Below are positions 44,465-56,055 of a stretch of DNA of 64,000 nucleotides, piece by piece. Made by a program: the position numbers and the translations under genes. The notes beneath the pieces were generated by a model, which searched no databases, had not been told where the DNA came from, and saw nothing but the letters and a program-made list of their open reading frames with translations. The stretch covers positions 1,178,001 through 1,242,000 of the forward strand of contig NC_026502.1 in NCBI RefSeq assembly GCF_000182925.2, written 5' to 3'. This DNA is from Neurospora crassa OR74A. Its lineage: Eukaryota; Ascomycota; Sordariomycetes; Sordariales; Sordariaceae. Every line of letters begins with the position of its first letter. Within the stretch, counting starts at the first letter, position 1.

Positions 44465-45518
44465 ATTGTAGGGAGGTTGGACGGGGGGGCGGCCGGGGCC
44501 GAGAAGACGTCGCAGGGAGCGTTACTATAATAAAAATATATATTAGTTATATTCTAGATAACGAAAGGGTAGTATATGTATATAACTAAAACTATATTTT
44601 GGAGGTAGCTAGGGTAGAACTAGCCTTATATCTAGCTTTCGAATTAACTATCTTTATATACCTTCTTCAATACGGTAGGGGACTTCGTAAATTTAATATT
44701 ATATTTATTACGGGTACGAGTAGTAGTATTTATAATAGTACACGGGGTACATACATCGCTTATAGTCTATTCCTTATAATTTAAGTATTAAATACTATCT
44801 ATATTTAAATAATAATTATTATATACCCCTTTTGTGGTACTAGGTACCGAATAATAGATAGACCTTAAAGATACTACAATTAGTATAAATAGTATAATTA
44901 ATAGTATTACTTACTACCGAAAGTAGTTATCCCTCTATACGTATAGGCCGAGAATTGTTAAATTCCTTCCTCCAAATATTATTAGCCGTATTAGCTTTAA
45001 ATTATATATTACGGAGGGGCTACGGAATTATTAATTAATAAAAATAAATACCGAAAGGAAGTAAAAAAAAACTTATAGATATAGCAATTAACTTCTTATA
45101 TATATTAAATAGTTTTATATTCTTATATTTAACTGTAAACTACTCTAAGAAATCTTTGCTATTAAATTTAATATCCGTTAGCTTCGAGTCTATAAAAGCC
45201 TCGATACGCTCGAAAGCAATCTATATACTAATATTTTCGGCGCTATTATTAATCTTTTCGGACTCCTTAAATTCCGTAATAGGGGTAATAACGGGGGCCG
45301 CAACGGGGGCTGCAATAATTTCCTTAATAATTTCGGAAACTACAATAGTATCTTTATTTTTAATTGTTTAAAGGGTAATTATAATCTTCTTAACTATTTT
45401 AATATATTTACTGCTACCGGTTATAATAATGAGGTAAGAAGGGTTTGAAAGTAATGTTAGTAATACTGAAAAAAATATGTGCGCGTTTGTGTAGGGTATT
45501 TACTAGATTAATTAGATT
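44465..45518. other. Unassigned stretch between Gypsy-3 and Copia-2
   Basis: Begins with a GC-rich island (GGACGGGGGGGCGGCCGG, 44478-44495). On the minus strand, 45370-45140 keeps a long open frame with ordinary amino-acid composition: TIVVSEIIKEIIAAPVAAPV, then TEFKESEKINNSAE and ERIEAFIDSKLTDIKFN. Weak coding character continues leftward to about 44480 (ASSTLATSK, LPATSSRPRPPPRPTS). I do not recognise the protein. It may be a gag or accessory part of an older element that Copia-2 (right) and Gypsy-3 (left) entered. Its right-hand continuation, after removing Copia-2, is 56260 onward. Confidence 0.4.
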
Positions 45519-45523
45519 GTTAT

Positions 45524-45707
45524 TGTGAGACCATCGAGATCAAGCGGTTGGATACGATTGATTGAGTACTATCGAGGAGAAAGAGGGAGACTAGCAAAGT
45601 CTGGAAGGCTAGATATAGTGCGGTCTAGGCAGGGCACAGAGTAGGGACTAGGCTGTGCCCAATCTAGTAAATAGCTCAGCCTAATAAATACCCGGGACCC
45701 ACCAACA
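45524..45707 (-). repeat. Copia-2 3' LTR
   Basis: 184 bp, plus-strand TGTGAGACCATCGAG to CCACCAACA; same length as the right LTR, with transition differences. Confidence 0.92.
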
Positions 45708-45811
45708 CACCCCCATAAATTAGAAGACTACCGAAGAGTGTCTAAACCTCTATATACTATTTACATTGTAATATCTTTCATAGTGTTAATCAGGCCCAGG
45801 GAACCTTCTTT

Positions 45812-48629
45812 TAAACTATACCAATCAACTTAACGAATCTAGCGTACTTATCCGGTTTCAATGGCTTTATTAGACCGTCGGCTGGCATCTCGTTACCCGG
45901 CAAATATTCGATTGTGAATACCTTCTTATCCACCTCTTAAATCAACTATTTATACTGTATATTAATATATCTATTTCTAGTAGGTAGATTAGGGTTGAGA
46001 ATCCGGTCTTTAATATTACTACTATCTTTATAAAAAATCCTATTAATTTTATAAAGGCCTAGATTTACATTCAAATCATCAAGTATACTACTAACCTAAT
46101 CGAGAGCTTTAGCCGTAAGTATTAGATTAGTAAATTCCACTTCTATTATACTAGTCGTAATAAAATCCTATTGTTTTAACTTTCAAAGGACGGGGTTATA
46201 AATAAAGAATATAATATAGCCCGCTATACTCTTCCTTAAAGGAATATTATCGGTAAAGGAGGCGTCCGCAGACGCGTAAAAGGATAAGGCTATTAATAGT
46301 AAGAGTATACCGTCTAATTTAATATTTAAATTGGGATACTTAAATAAATATTGCTATAAATACTTTATAATAACGAGATAGTAATCGGTAGGCTTTTTAA
46401 TACCCTCTAATAATTTATTAACGGTAAAGGCGATATTCGATTGGGTGCTTATTAATACCCAATTCAATAAACCAATCTTCTTAGGGTAAGACTTAGTTTT
46501 ATTTAGGGATACGTCGGTACCCCTATAGACCTTATAATTTAATAGCTATAGTATCTTAACGCTGTATAATTTAATTTTACTGTCGTTGAACTTATCGATA
46601 ATCGATTTGGTATATTGTTGTTAGGATATAAAGACTATACGAGTTTAGTAATCCCTCACAATATCATAAGCTAGAAATATATAGACTTATCCCAATTCTT
46701 TGAACATAAAGTGATGAGCCAACTAATCTTTAACTTAATTAATAATAGCGATAATTAGTGCTATAATAAGAAGGTCGTTAACGTATAGTATTAGTATTAC
46801 TCCTAATACTCTATTAGTAAGTAAGTAAGAGTCTGTAGAGACTAGTATAAATCCGGCTTCTTTAAGTACTAGTACTACAATATTAAACTAATGAAATAGA
46901 GAATGTTTAAGGCCGTAGAGTGCCTTAATAAATTAATATACTATATCTTTTTTATTATAACCGGGTATAAACTATTTAAGCGCTATCGGCTACTTAATAT
47001 AATACTAAGTATCGTTAGGGATAGAAGTATTTAAAAATATAATATTAAAATTAAATTAATAATACTCGTAATTATTTATAGCTATAATAGCTAAAAATAA
47101 TCTAATACTAATAGAGTATACCACCGCTATATAAATCTCTTATACCGCCCAATTGCCTTATTCGAAATTACCACACACTACCTATCTAGCTCTAATTTTC
47201 TAATCTTTAGTATTAATATTGTACTTCTCGTTATATACCTATTTTCTAAGTAGAACCTCCATATCTAGAAATCTAAGAACCAAGGTATATACTCCCCTAT
47301 CCTCAAGAGCCTTAATTTACTTCTTTATAGCTAATAACTAATATAATTCAAAATTACCTTATTTATATACAATTTAATAATTCTTTAGTATAAATTGTTA
47401 AACTTTACTAATAATAATAATTGCTATATCGTAATCGACTTTAATAGTAATAAAATAATAAATGGGTATACGTGTAACCAAACGTCCCTCTATTGTACCG
47501 TAAAAATTATTAAGTAAATCTACCGAATCTTGAATAATATTACTATTACTATCTTTTACCCTTTAAATACCGTATTTAAAATCTGCTAGCTTAACCGTAG
47601 AGCGACAAAGTCTACCTTCACCTACCTTTATATCTAGTACTTTTTTACTAAACTTAGAGGGTTAGCTTCCTTATCCTAGTTAGGCCTACGCAAATTATTA
47701 ATTTGTAGGGTTTAGCGGAATTATTATAGAATCCGAATTCGAAGTCGGAGGGCCCGAATTCGGATTCGGAGGGTTTGAATTCGGGATAGCCTATTGCAAA
47801 TTCGAAGTTTATTATTCTTAATTCTTTAATTAAAACTATAATTTACTAATTTGCAATACTAATAATGGGGTCTATTATTGCGTACGAACGGGGTTCGGTA
47901 TACTTATTAGCGATAATTGAACTACTAAAGTGGGTTATTAAAAACTATTAGGCAGCGGAGTACTTAGAGTAGTATATATAGTTAATTTATTAAAATTGCG
48001 TCGGTTGTATTAATTGTAGGGTATAGGGTCTTCTTCATTAAGATCTTTAAAATCAAGAAGGTTATCGTTATACTCGATAGTTTCTCTAATTAGCAAATTT
48101 AATAATTAATATTATAGTAGATCTAGTAATAAGGGCGCTAGAGGTCTCGGTATTAGAATCGGGGTTAGTAATAGTAGTATTAGCGGCGCCGTATTGATTA
48201 GAGTATTTAGAGGAATTATTGTAATCGCTAGAGTAATTGAATTAACTAAAGTAGTTACAATAGTTAGTACGGTTATAATTAGAGCGGTTGAGGGTACTAG
48301 TATAACTTCTAGTAACAAAGGCAATATAATTGTTATCTCCTATATCTTAGTTTCCTATATAAATAATTTGGTCGCTTATTGGGTTAATTCTACTACTTTC
48401 TATGAATATAGTTGTAGAACCGTACTATCTACTCTAATCCAGATTTAGTAATTGCTATCTACTACCTTATCAATTTTATCAACTATCTAGTTTAAAAAAA
48501 TAATGTAATATTCAATAACATTACCGTTACTACTACGGACTAGATCCTTATAATTAACCGGGTCTTCTTTAAGAGAGGTTACTATATTAGTTTTAATAAT
48601 CTCGCTAGTATAGGGATTCTAAATAAATA
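45812..48629 (-). pseudogene. Copia-2 reverse transcriptase and RNase H
   Basis: The minus-strand polyprotein resumes after the LINE insertion with NPYTSEIIKTNIV, TSLKEDPVNYKDLVRSSNG, the region leading into the Copia RT. The RT catalytic block is LGVILILYVNDLLI at about 46762-46803 (YVDD changed to YVND). RNase H ends with EYLPGNEMPADGLIKPL, KPDKYARFVKLIGIV then stop near 45812, a classic Copia C-terminus (family EMxADxLTKxL). This part is less mutated near its 3' end. Downstream only ~100 bp precede the LTR, so Copia-2 lacks the shared 3' module seen in Copia-1. Confidence 0.85.
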
Positions 48630-48642
48630 CAATACGACTATA

Positions 48643-50154
48643 ATAATAATAGTCTTATTCCCTATACTATAACTATAGCGCCCTATTGGCATGGGGTCCT
48701 TCTCCAGTTCTCTGGAGGGGAAAACCGTACGGTATTAAGCACCGCCGGATAAAAACCCCCAGCTCTATTTCGGTCGTAGTTTTCTACGCCGCTCCTACTT
48801 TACTTACAATTATAACGGTTCTCACCCACTGCTATAACGAATTAATTTCGTCTCTCCCACTGCTATATTATCCCAATACTAAAATAATAAGGATAATAGG
48901 AATAGGACTAGACTAAGCGTACCTCTTCCTCCACTACCCTTCTATCTTACTCCCTACCGCTCTTTCCTCCGCCTTCTTCCTACTTCCCCGTCCTATTTCC
49001 CCGTCTATTACTCTACCTCTCCGCCTCCTTACCCCATTTACAAATACCTCCTCCCTATTATTTACTCTATTACCCCGCGGATCTACATCCATTTACAATA
49101 GCGTAAAAACCCCCTTCCTTTATTTATATAATCCCCTACGTAGCGCCCCTTCTTAGTCCTTCTCCTCCTTCCTCCCTATTGTACCTTCTAATAAAATAGC
49201 TTCCTCCGGCCGTTATTGCCCTAGCCCAATCGACTTAACCTCTAACGTAGAGGGTCCCTCCCCCAACGCATCCCCAGGCCTTACGTCCCCTATAATTGTA
49301 CTTCTAAAGCTTATATTCCTTATTCGCACCTTTCGCAACTTCCTTAGTAATCGTCCTCCCCTAAACCAATACAACTTCCTTCTTCATTCTCTTCGGCTCT
49401 TATACTAATTTAACTAATATTATTCGTAAGATTCTTTACCTTTACTATATTCTAGATCTCGCCTCCATCCTACGTAATAATAAGCCTAACTCCCCTAACG
49501 CCTTCCGTAAGGTTATTACTAAGAAGATTTATCTTATTTTAGCGATTAGTGAATTTCTTATTCTCTGTATTTCCTTTCCTTCGTTATTATCTAACTTCTA
49601 TCCTAGCCGGCGGTGCCCAAAACGCCACCTATTCCTATACCTACAAGATGTATATACTGGATATTCCTATAGGCTTATATAATACCCGTAATACTATCTA
49701 GGCGGTAGCCGTTACTATAGTATTAGGTAGTCAAAATAGGTTCGAATTCAACCTAGATGCTTTCGTTCGTATTGCTAACGATTTTACCCGTCGTATATAT
49801 GCTCGTTTGGAGCGTGACGAGCTACCCACCAACTACGAGCGTCTTCCCCGCGCCGTTAGTCATAATATCGCCGATTTCTAGCGGAAGGGTTACCGTGAGC
49901 TGATCGTAAGAGATGCTCGCCACGGTCGTATCCCTTCTCTTCCCGGCGGTAGTACTATAAACCCGGTTCGGATCGCGTCCGGCTCCAGTAGTGGCGCCAT
50001 TACTCCTACGCGTGTCGTGTCCGGTGGTAGCGGTTTCGCTACTCCTACTCGTGTAATCTCCGGTTCTGGTGGTGGTGGTTCCGTTCCTGGCAGCCCCATG
50101 GCTATCGACCCTCCCGGCCGCCCCCTCATGAACGATGACTGGGTCCAGTGGCGC
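48643..50154 (-). mobile_element. 5'-truncated LINE-1 copy in Copia-2
   Basis: 1.51-kb copy of the 3' end of LINE-1, with a perfect 13-bp target duplication CAATACGACTATA (48630-48642 and 50155-50167). Its left end, shared by all three LINE-1 copies in the window, reads on the minus strand GGGAATAAGACTATTATTAT, i.e. a 3' end with a short ATT-type tail. Its right end is an arbitrary truncation (GCGC) relative to the longer copy at 59968. Shared 3' end, variable 5' end and a 13-bp duplication are hallmarks of target-primed retrotransposition. The Copia-2 frame closes across it (KGYF…SRIVFI). The 49.6-50.15 kb part is almost free of RIP. Confidence 0.9.
49580..50154 (+). CDS. Open frame antisense in the LINE-1 3' region (unknown)
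   Basis: Plus-strand frame, opposite to LINE-1 coding, in the best-preserved copy. It reads ILAGGAQNATYSYTYKMYIL, then NRFEFNLDAFVRIANDFTRR, YARLERDELPTNYERLPRAV, RKGYRELIVRDARHGRIPSL, and a G/S/T-rich tail with repeated TPTRVxSG units, reaching PMAIDPPGRPLMNDDWVQWR at the LINE edge. Only two stops interrupt it, both TAG at likely CAG positions. The composition looks protein-like and better than the minus-strand alternative over 49822-50178. I do not recognise it. It has no start codon I trust and is cut at its 3' end by the LINE truncation. It could be a captured gene fragment or chance. Confidence 0.4.
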
Positions 50155-50167
50155 CAATACGACTATA

Positions 50168-51560
50168 AATATCATCAAAACCGATAAAATAACCCTTCTA
50201 AGCTCTAGTGCGAAATTTATTGCTTTGTAATTGTTTTTTTAATTTAATAAAGTAGTAAGCCGTATAGAAGTAAGACTTCAAGTACTTAAGATATAGTTTC
50301 TTAATTTCGTTTAGGAAGTTAGCTATATTAGCGAGTAATTTCTATAGGCTCTTACTATTATGAACTTTTAAAGGTAGAAGGTTAAAAACTCTAACGATAT
50401 AGTCTACTATAAATAGCTATAAATACTTTAGGATATTAAAATCTATCATTAAAACTCTAGCTCATTGTATAATAATAGCGCCAACTCTCTCAATCTTTCC
50501 TTATATCCATAGGGTATAGAGTATTAATTTTAGAAGTTCGATACCTTCTATACGTACCTAATTAACAATTTTACTACATTAAAATTTCTTAGTACTAAAA
50601 CTAAACTTTAGACCGCTATTAAGACTAAATACTCTAATTTTGAGCCCACCGCTCTAAAGCTCAACCTACTTCTTAAACTCTTTAATCTACACAAAAGCAT
50701 TACCCTTATTAATTATAAACCTTACCTAATAGAAGCTAATAACCTAATTAATAAAGTAGATTATATACTAATATCCCTTATAACCGGGTAGAATATAAGA
50801 AACGGTATCGATATAGATAAATACCAATAGTTGAATTGTAACTTTATTGGCAATTTTAGGGATTATATTATATACCTTTACTTTAATACAAGCTTTGCAA
50901 AAGTAATCTTAGGTATTACTCAACTTAATACCAGCTGCCTTGTAAACTTTAAGAACCTAGTCTTTGCCTATATATATAAGGCGATAATATATTATTAAGT
51001 AGTTAATTAATACTATTATAGTATAGCAGACGTCTTAGGGGAAGTCTAGTTAGGCAAATATTAGAAGGACCGGAAGGCCGTTGATCCATTTACACTACAT
51101 TGTGACTTTACTATATACTAATATTTAGTTAGACTTCATATCCCAAACTATACTATTATCGAGAAGACCTCTTATAGTTAATAGATTTGCTAGTATAGAG
51201 GGACTGTAAATACAGTCTTTAATTCTAACCTTAATAGTAATATTATTCAATATAACTATAATTAATTCAACGGTACTAATATAATAAGTATAAATCGAAG
51301 TTCCATTACCGACTATATAAACAGCGGCATGAGGAAGGGGTTGTATATTTATAAACTATTTAAGGTAGTTAAAGATATTGCTTGCGTAATTAGAGTTATA
51401 AATAATTAGATCTCGAATACTATCTAGTTATCAAAATTAATATTGCCTTAGAGCCTACTAGTCTTTAATAGAATTACTATAGGTATATTGAAGTTGAAGT
51501 TAATAAGAATAATCAATTAATTGACTATTCTAAGTAGAGTCAATACGCTCAATATTGTTA
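50168..51560 (-). pseudogene. Copia-2 protease/integrase region
   Basis: Minus strand, between gag and the LINE insertion. The end nearest the LINE reads SLxKLLANIANFLNEIKKLY, then KLKKQLQSNKFRTRA and KGYF, corresponding to the Copia integrase C-terminal segment (family 'K…L.PRAxKGxFVGY'). The central core is AT-rich and stop-filled; I assign it by order rather than by clear catalytic residues. Confidence 0.6.
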
Positions 51561-51570
51561 GCTAGGGGCT

Positions 51571-52198
51571 CTAGTAAAAATCTATATTACCTCCCTTACC
51601 AAATATGCCTATAAATATTCTACCTCTATATAATAAGGTAGAATCAATAATAGTAGCGGGAGAAGTAAAATTAGTAGAGGCGTTATCAGCGAGAGCACTA
51701 GTACCAGCGCTAATCGCTACTTTCTTAGCCATAATCTCCTTCTTAGGCTTCCAAATATTAGGCGCCTTCTTAAGGAAATAGACCAAGCAGATATTTACCT
51801 TCTTACTAATATAATAACTATAGGAGACGTACTTCTACGTAGTATAGATCTTCTTATTACAACTAGTACAATCAATACACTTACTATTATCCTTCTTCTC
51901 ATTAGCCGAACTACTATTATTATTATTCTTATTAGCTAATTTCTAGATATTAATGTTAATACTAATACGAAACTCTACGTTGCTAATATTACTGAATTTA
52001 GCTAAAAAAGGACCGACATCCAATTCGTTAGCTTCTAAAACAGCTGCCCAATATCTAGCGTTAATAGGATAAGCGGTCTTTACAGCATTATAAAGGAAGG
52101 TAACCTCGAAGTCACCATCGATTTTAAATTTAACATCCTTAATACACTTACGGAATATAGTATAACAGTTAAAAAAGGAAGCCATAGTATTAAAATTA
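51571..52198 (-). pseudogene. Copia-2 gag, C-terminal part with zinc knuckle
   Basis: Minus-strand Gag interrupted upstream by MULE-2. Just inside the insertion it reads NFNTMASFFNCYTIFRKCIK, DVKFKIDGDFEVTFLYNAVK, TAYPINARYWAAVLEANELD, VGPFLAKFSNISN, an open and Gag-like stretch (52198-51960). After stops comes a CxxC-type knuckle (KCIDCTSCNKK at about 51860), then KKAPNIWKPKKEIMAKKVAI, SAGTSALADNASTNF at 51786-51600, an open linker to the protease. Relatively little RIP damage. Confidence 0.72.
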
Positions 52199-52246
52199 GA
52201 GTAACCCTCCGCACACCCACCCCATTCCCTACATACACCCAAAAAG
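52199..52246 (+). repeat. MULE-2 left TIR
   Basis: GAGTAACCCTCCGCACACCC followed by ACCCCATTCCCTACATACAC; inverted at 55309-55356 with one C/T difference. Confidence 0.93.
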
Positions 52247-52264
52247 CTAAAATAGTGGGTCTAG

Positions 52265-52385
52265 ACAGCCGATGATACCTGACATTGTGAAGCCCGTTTT
52301 TACCCGCAAAATTTCGTCTTTTCAATGCACGCAATATCGCTCTAACTTGGCCATTTCTTTCAAGCTCTTTCACATTGTCAATTAC
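52265..52385 (+). promoter_or_regulatory. MULE 5' leader conserved between MULE-1 and MULE-2
   Basis: This ~100-bp segment (GATACCTGACATTGTG, CCCGTTTTTACCCGCAAAAT, TTCGTCTTTTCAATGCACGC, CGCTCTAACTTGGCC) is nearly identical, apart from transitions, to the minus strand of MULE-1 at about 31975-32085, at the same position between the right TIR and the transposase start. It is plausibly the promoter/leader. Confidence 0.75.
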
Positions 52386-52531
52386 ACCCATTTTACACTG
52401 CTAGCTATCGCACGTCGCAACACAACAATATAACAATACTATACCCTCAATATATATAATCTCACTCAAATCAATCGCCTTCGATCGTCTGCAAATAATA
52501 TCAATCGCGTATAATTACTAATAATTGATAG

Positions 52532-55090
52532 ATGCCGTCTCCAGCTTCCCGGAATGCCTCCTCCTCGACGCAGCCTCGCCGTTGTTGCGACTCGACTTCC
52601 TTGTTGTCTACCTTTGCAAGTAGTTGTACTTCTCTTAATAGCGACGTTGAATAGACCGTCCCTCCCAACGATAGCGCCTTTATTCTACTACCTACCGATT
52701 TAAATTCTATAATAGAGGAGGTTATCGAAATGTATTGTCGGTATAAATTCGGAGTATTTATACTTCGTACCGACTATTTTAAGAAGGGACCACACACTAG
52801 CGAACTCTACCGCAAAGTCTTTCAATACAACCACGCCGAACCTATACTTAATATAGACGCCAATCCTTATAAGAAACAACGTACAATTAGTCGAAAGATT
52901 ACTAATAAATATCCCTTCCGTATTATAATACAATACTTAAAGAAGAACAATTACAAATATACTATTAGGGTATTCGATTATATATATAAAGGCTACCCTC
53001 TATTACGAGACTTATTAAACTACTTAATCTTTAGATAATAGTCTTTAAATACTAATAATTACTAGGATATTACGAATCTCCTTCGCTAACGGGAATTAAC
53101 TATACGTACTATATACGCAACGGTTAAAGAGCGTTACCCTAAATTATTATTTATATATAAGGACTTTAAGAATATATAATAAAGGATACGCTAATAAAAT
53201 AACAGGGGTTATACTAATATATAAGCCTTCGTACGCAATTTGGAGAGTGATAGGCTTATTATACTCCGATACTACCTCTTTAATTACTATAAGGATGACG
53301 AAGGCCAATAAGAGGAGGAACTAAATATACTACGGTACGGTCTCTGGTGTTTAAGGAAGTAAGAAAAGATATAGAAGCGATATCTATATACCTTGCTCCT
53401 TAATACTACGTATAAGACGAACCGTTACTATATACTAGTCGTATAAGGTATTACAGTCACCCCTGAAAAATCATCTATACTAATCTTTTAAGTAGTTATT
53501 AATAACAAGAAGGACGAAGGATTTAGCTAGCTTATTAATAATATTAAAAAGATAATAGAGGAATTATTAATCCCTAAGCCGTTGGTTATTATTACTAACG
53601 GTAACAATCAATTTATTAGAGCCATTAATCGAGTCTTCCCAACCGTTCAATATTAACGTTATATATAGTATATTAATTATAATATAGTTAAATACTTTAA
53701 AGATGATTAGCAGCGTATAGATTTCAACGGTAAGCGCGAGTACGAAGAGGATAATAAGGAGGGTTACAACGAGTTTGTAGAGGAGAAGGAGAGTAGTAAT
53801 AATTCTTATAATTCCTCTTCGTCCGTACAATAGTTATATTAAAAGTTAATTAATTAGGATAATTAAAATAATTTTAATTAATTATACCGTATATACTAGA
53901 AGGTTAAAATAACTACTAAGATGTAGGCTAGGCTTAGTCCACTTCCTAATAAAGTCGCCAATACGAGGGTAGGGTTCTTTTATATATAGTAGTATATAAT
54001 TTACGCCCCGTTGATAGTAGAATTCGAAAGCGCTTTATCTCTTCTATAACGTTAATTTAGGGAGGACTAGGAAGCTATTATTAAGTAAATTATAATTAAT
54101 TTATTTCCTTACAAGAGAGAGTAGGTTGGATACTATACTAAGTACTACTTTAATTGTAAGCAGCGGACTACATTACTAAGTAAATTTAATAATAATTCTT
54201 TAAAATCGTATAGGTTATTTATTTGTAGTAGTCTAGTTAATTTCTATTGAGCTACTAACTAGTATATTATCCGCTATTATATTTACTTTAAAGAGGTTAT
54301 TACTAAGTCATCCTCTTGTATGCGGATGGACTGGATTAGGCGCCTATAGGTAGGCAATATACCTCTCGATATTATATTATAGGTATATAAACTCCTTATA
54401 CGTTAATACAATTAGCTAAAAACTACTCTCCCTATTACGAATTACCCTAGTACACCCTTTAAACCCTATACTAAATAGTTTAAAGTGTTATATAGCCTTC
54501 CGTATACCTATAAGATAGCAGTAAAGAAGGAAGCTAGTAGAATAATATTAATTATAAAGGATAACTATTATTTATTTTAGTATTTAGTTTAACAATAGGT
54601 AAAATTACTATTATCTTCCCCCCCGGGTTAACTTTATACTAACTACTATATTAAGATACAGTAGATAAATATCTACATCTTCGCCCGGCTGCTAAAAGTA
54701 TACCTAAAGGTCGCTCTCCCAAATAGGGTAGTCCATTTAGGAATAAACCTATTCTACCAAATTCATTATTAATTAAAATAGCCTAAAGCAAAAGAATTAG
54801 TAAGAAGGCAATAGCGCCCTATAGCAGATTAAAGAATACCCAACCTATACGAGTATCGGCGCGGCGCAATTATTCCTAATATAAGGAGGGGCCTAGTATT
54901 AAGTAGCTCGATACCTAAGACGAGGTATATAACTATATTAAGGTTACTTACAATAATAATAGTAATAATGAGTTAGGAAGGTATTGGGTAGCGAGGGTAA
55001 GAGAATGGAAAGTAAAAGAGTAGCGAATTATCGAAGTATTATTAATTTCCTTATTTAATAAACTCTCTAAATTATTTAAGCTATTAAACG
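52532..55090 (+). pseudogene. MULE-2 transposase
   Basis: Start chosen at 52532 (MPSPASRNASSSTQPRRCCD), where RIP is minimal; one TAG follows within about 40 codons. N-terminal block: SLLSTFASSCTSL, TVPPNDSAFILLPTDLN, VIEMYCRYKFGVFIL, then an open FAR1-like section to 53035 ending RDLLNYLIFR. MULE core: NTTYKTNRYYILVVQGIT at about 53399-53453, SSILIFQVVINNKKDEGF, KPLVIITNGNNQFIRAINRV (D to N changes at catalytic positions), FPTVQY, YINYNIVKYF. The distal part (53.8-55.1 kb) is heavily mutated. It is homologous to the MULE-1 protein. Confidence 0.82.
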
Positions 55091-55308
55091 TTAGTATTTA
55101 ATAATAGAGTTCAATTAAATTTAATTGTCTATAATTGGCATTAATTGAATAGAGCGCTTAATTACTATCAATTTACAATAAATACTATAGAAATATCACG
55201 AAATTTAAAATAGCTATATAACCGAAAAATCTAACTACGGTCCCTAACATATAAAACAAGTAAGATTACACCCAAAACATGGTTATTTACATGTCAGCTG
55301 CCTTGGGG

Positions 55309-55356
55309 GTTTTTGGGTGTATGTAGGGAATGGGGTGGGTGTACGGAGGGTTACTC
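55309..55356 (-). repeat. MULE-2 right TIR
   Basis: Inverted partner of 52199-52246, followed by the TAAAATTA duplication. Confidence 0.93.
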
Positions 55357-55364
55357 TAAAATTA

Positions 55365-56055
55365 ACACACTTAATAGCCAAATACTCGGCGAAAACTTCG
55401 CTACAAGCCTCTTTAGTAATATAGGCGATACAAGACTAAACAAAATCATATATAACCTTTAAGTCTCTACCGGTTCTATCCCAACTATTAATATTTAGAA
55501 TAATACTAACGTTAGGGTTCTTAAAGCTAGAAATTAGGATCTTATTAGCATTAGCACGTCTAATCCACTAAGTATTGTACTTCTCGGGCTCTGTTACTTT
55601 ATCGGGCTCCGGGACTATATCAAAAACGTACTTAACGAATTAAAAGCAATTAAGCTCGGCTATAAATCCCTAATACTAATTGGCGATATTGTAATTGCTA
55701 AGGAGGGGGACCAACGACGAGCTAATAATCGTTGTAGGCATAGGAGGATTTATCAACATATTGAGAAGGAGATAGGTAATTATTGTTAGACTAGCTACTA
55801 TTTAATTTAATGAATTCGATAATAGAATCGCTTAAATTGCTCAATTAATAATACATAAACCGATAATTAATTCGAAGGAGGGGTTGTTGAATAATAAATA
55901 TTAGCAAGAATCTTTATATAGCAAGGCTAGCTTATAAGCGAGTAGGCGAGTCGTTAAGTCGACGAAGGTCGCGGTTGCTTCTTTTAACTCGGTACTATAG
56001 CGCCTTATCGAAGTTGACGATGCGCTTGTCAAAATACGATTATAGGGAAGGTTAG
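55365..56055 (-). pseudogene. Copia-2 gag, N-terminal part
   Basis: Minus strand, between the 5' LTR/primer site and MULE-2. The segment next to MULE-2 reads LAEYLAIKCVNF and joins the downstream gag frame through the target duplication. The start codon is probably near 55.7 kb but cannot be fixed; upstream is a short leader. Confidence 0.6.

Larger units (their letters stand above)
52199..55356 (+). mobile_element. MULE-2: Mutator-like DNA transposon
   Basis: 3.16-kb element with ~48-bp terminal inverted repeats (52199-52246 and 55309-55356), both starting GAGTAACCCTCCG, and a perfect 8-bp duplication TAAAATTA (52191-52198 and 55357-55364). The plus strand encodes a MULE transposase. The first ~500 bp and the last ~100 bp are nearly free of RIP while the centre is degraded. 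It interrupts Copia-2 gag in frame (LAIKCVNF joined to NTMASFF). Confidence 0.92.

Noticed and set aside
49822-50178. 118-residue minus-strand frame
   Set aside because: It crosses the LINE/Copia-2 junction and the target duplication, so it cannot be an evolved gene; the opposite strand has a more protein-like frame.
52080-52391. Minus-strand frames spanning the MULE-2 left end
   Set aside because: They read through the MULE-2 TIR; only the part left of 52199 is real Copia-2 gag.
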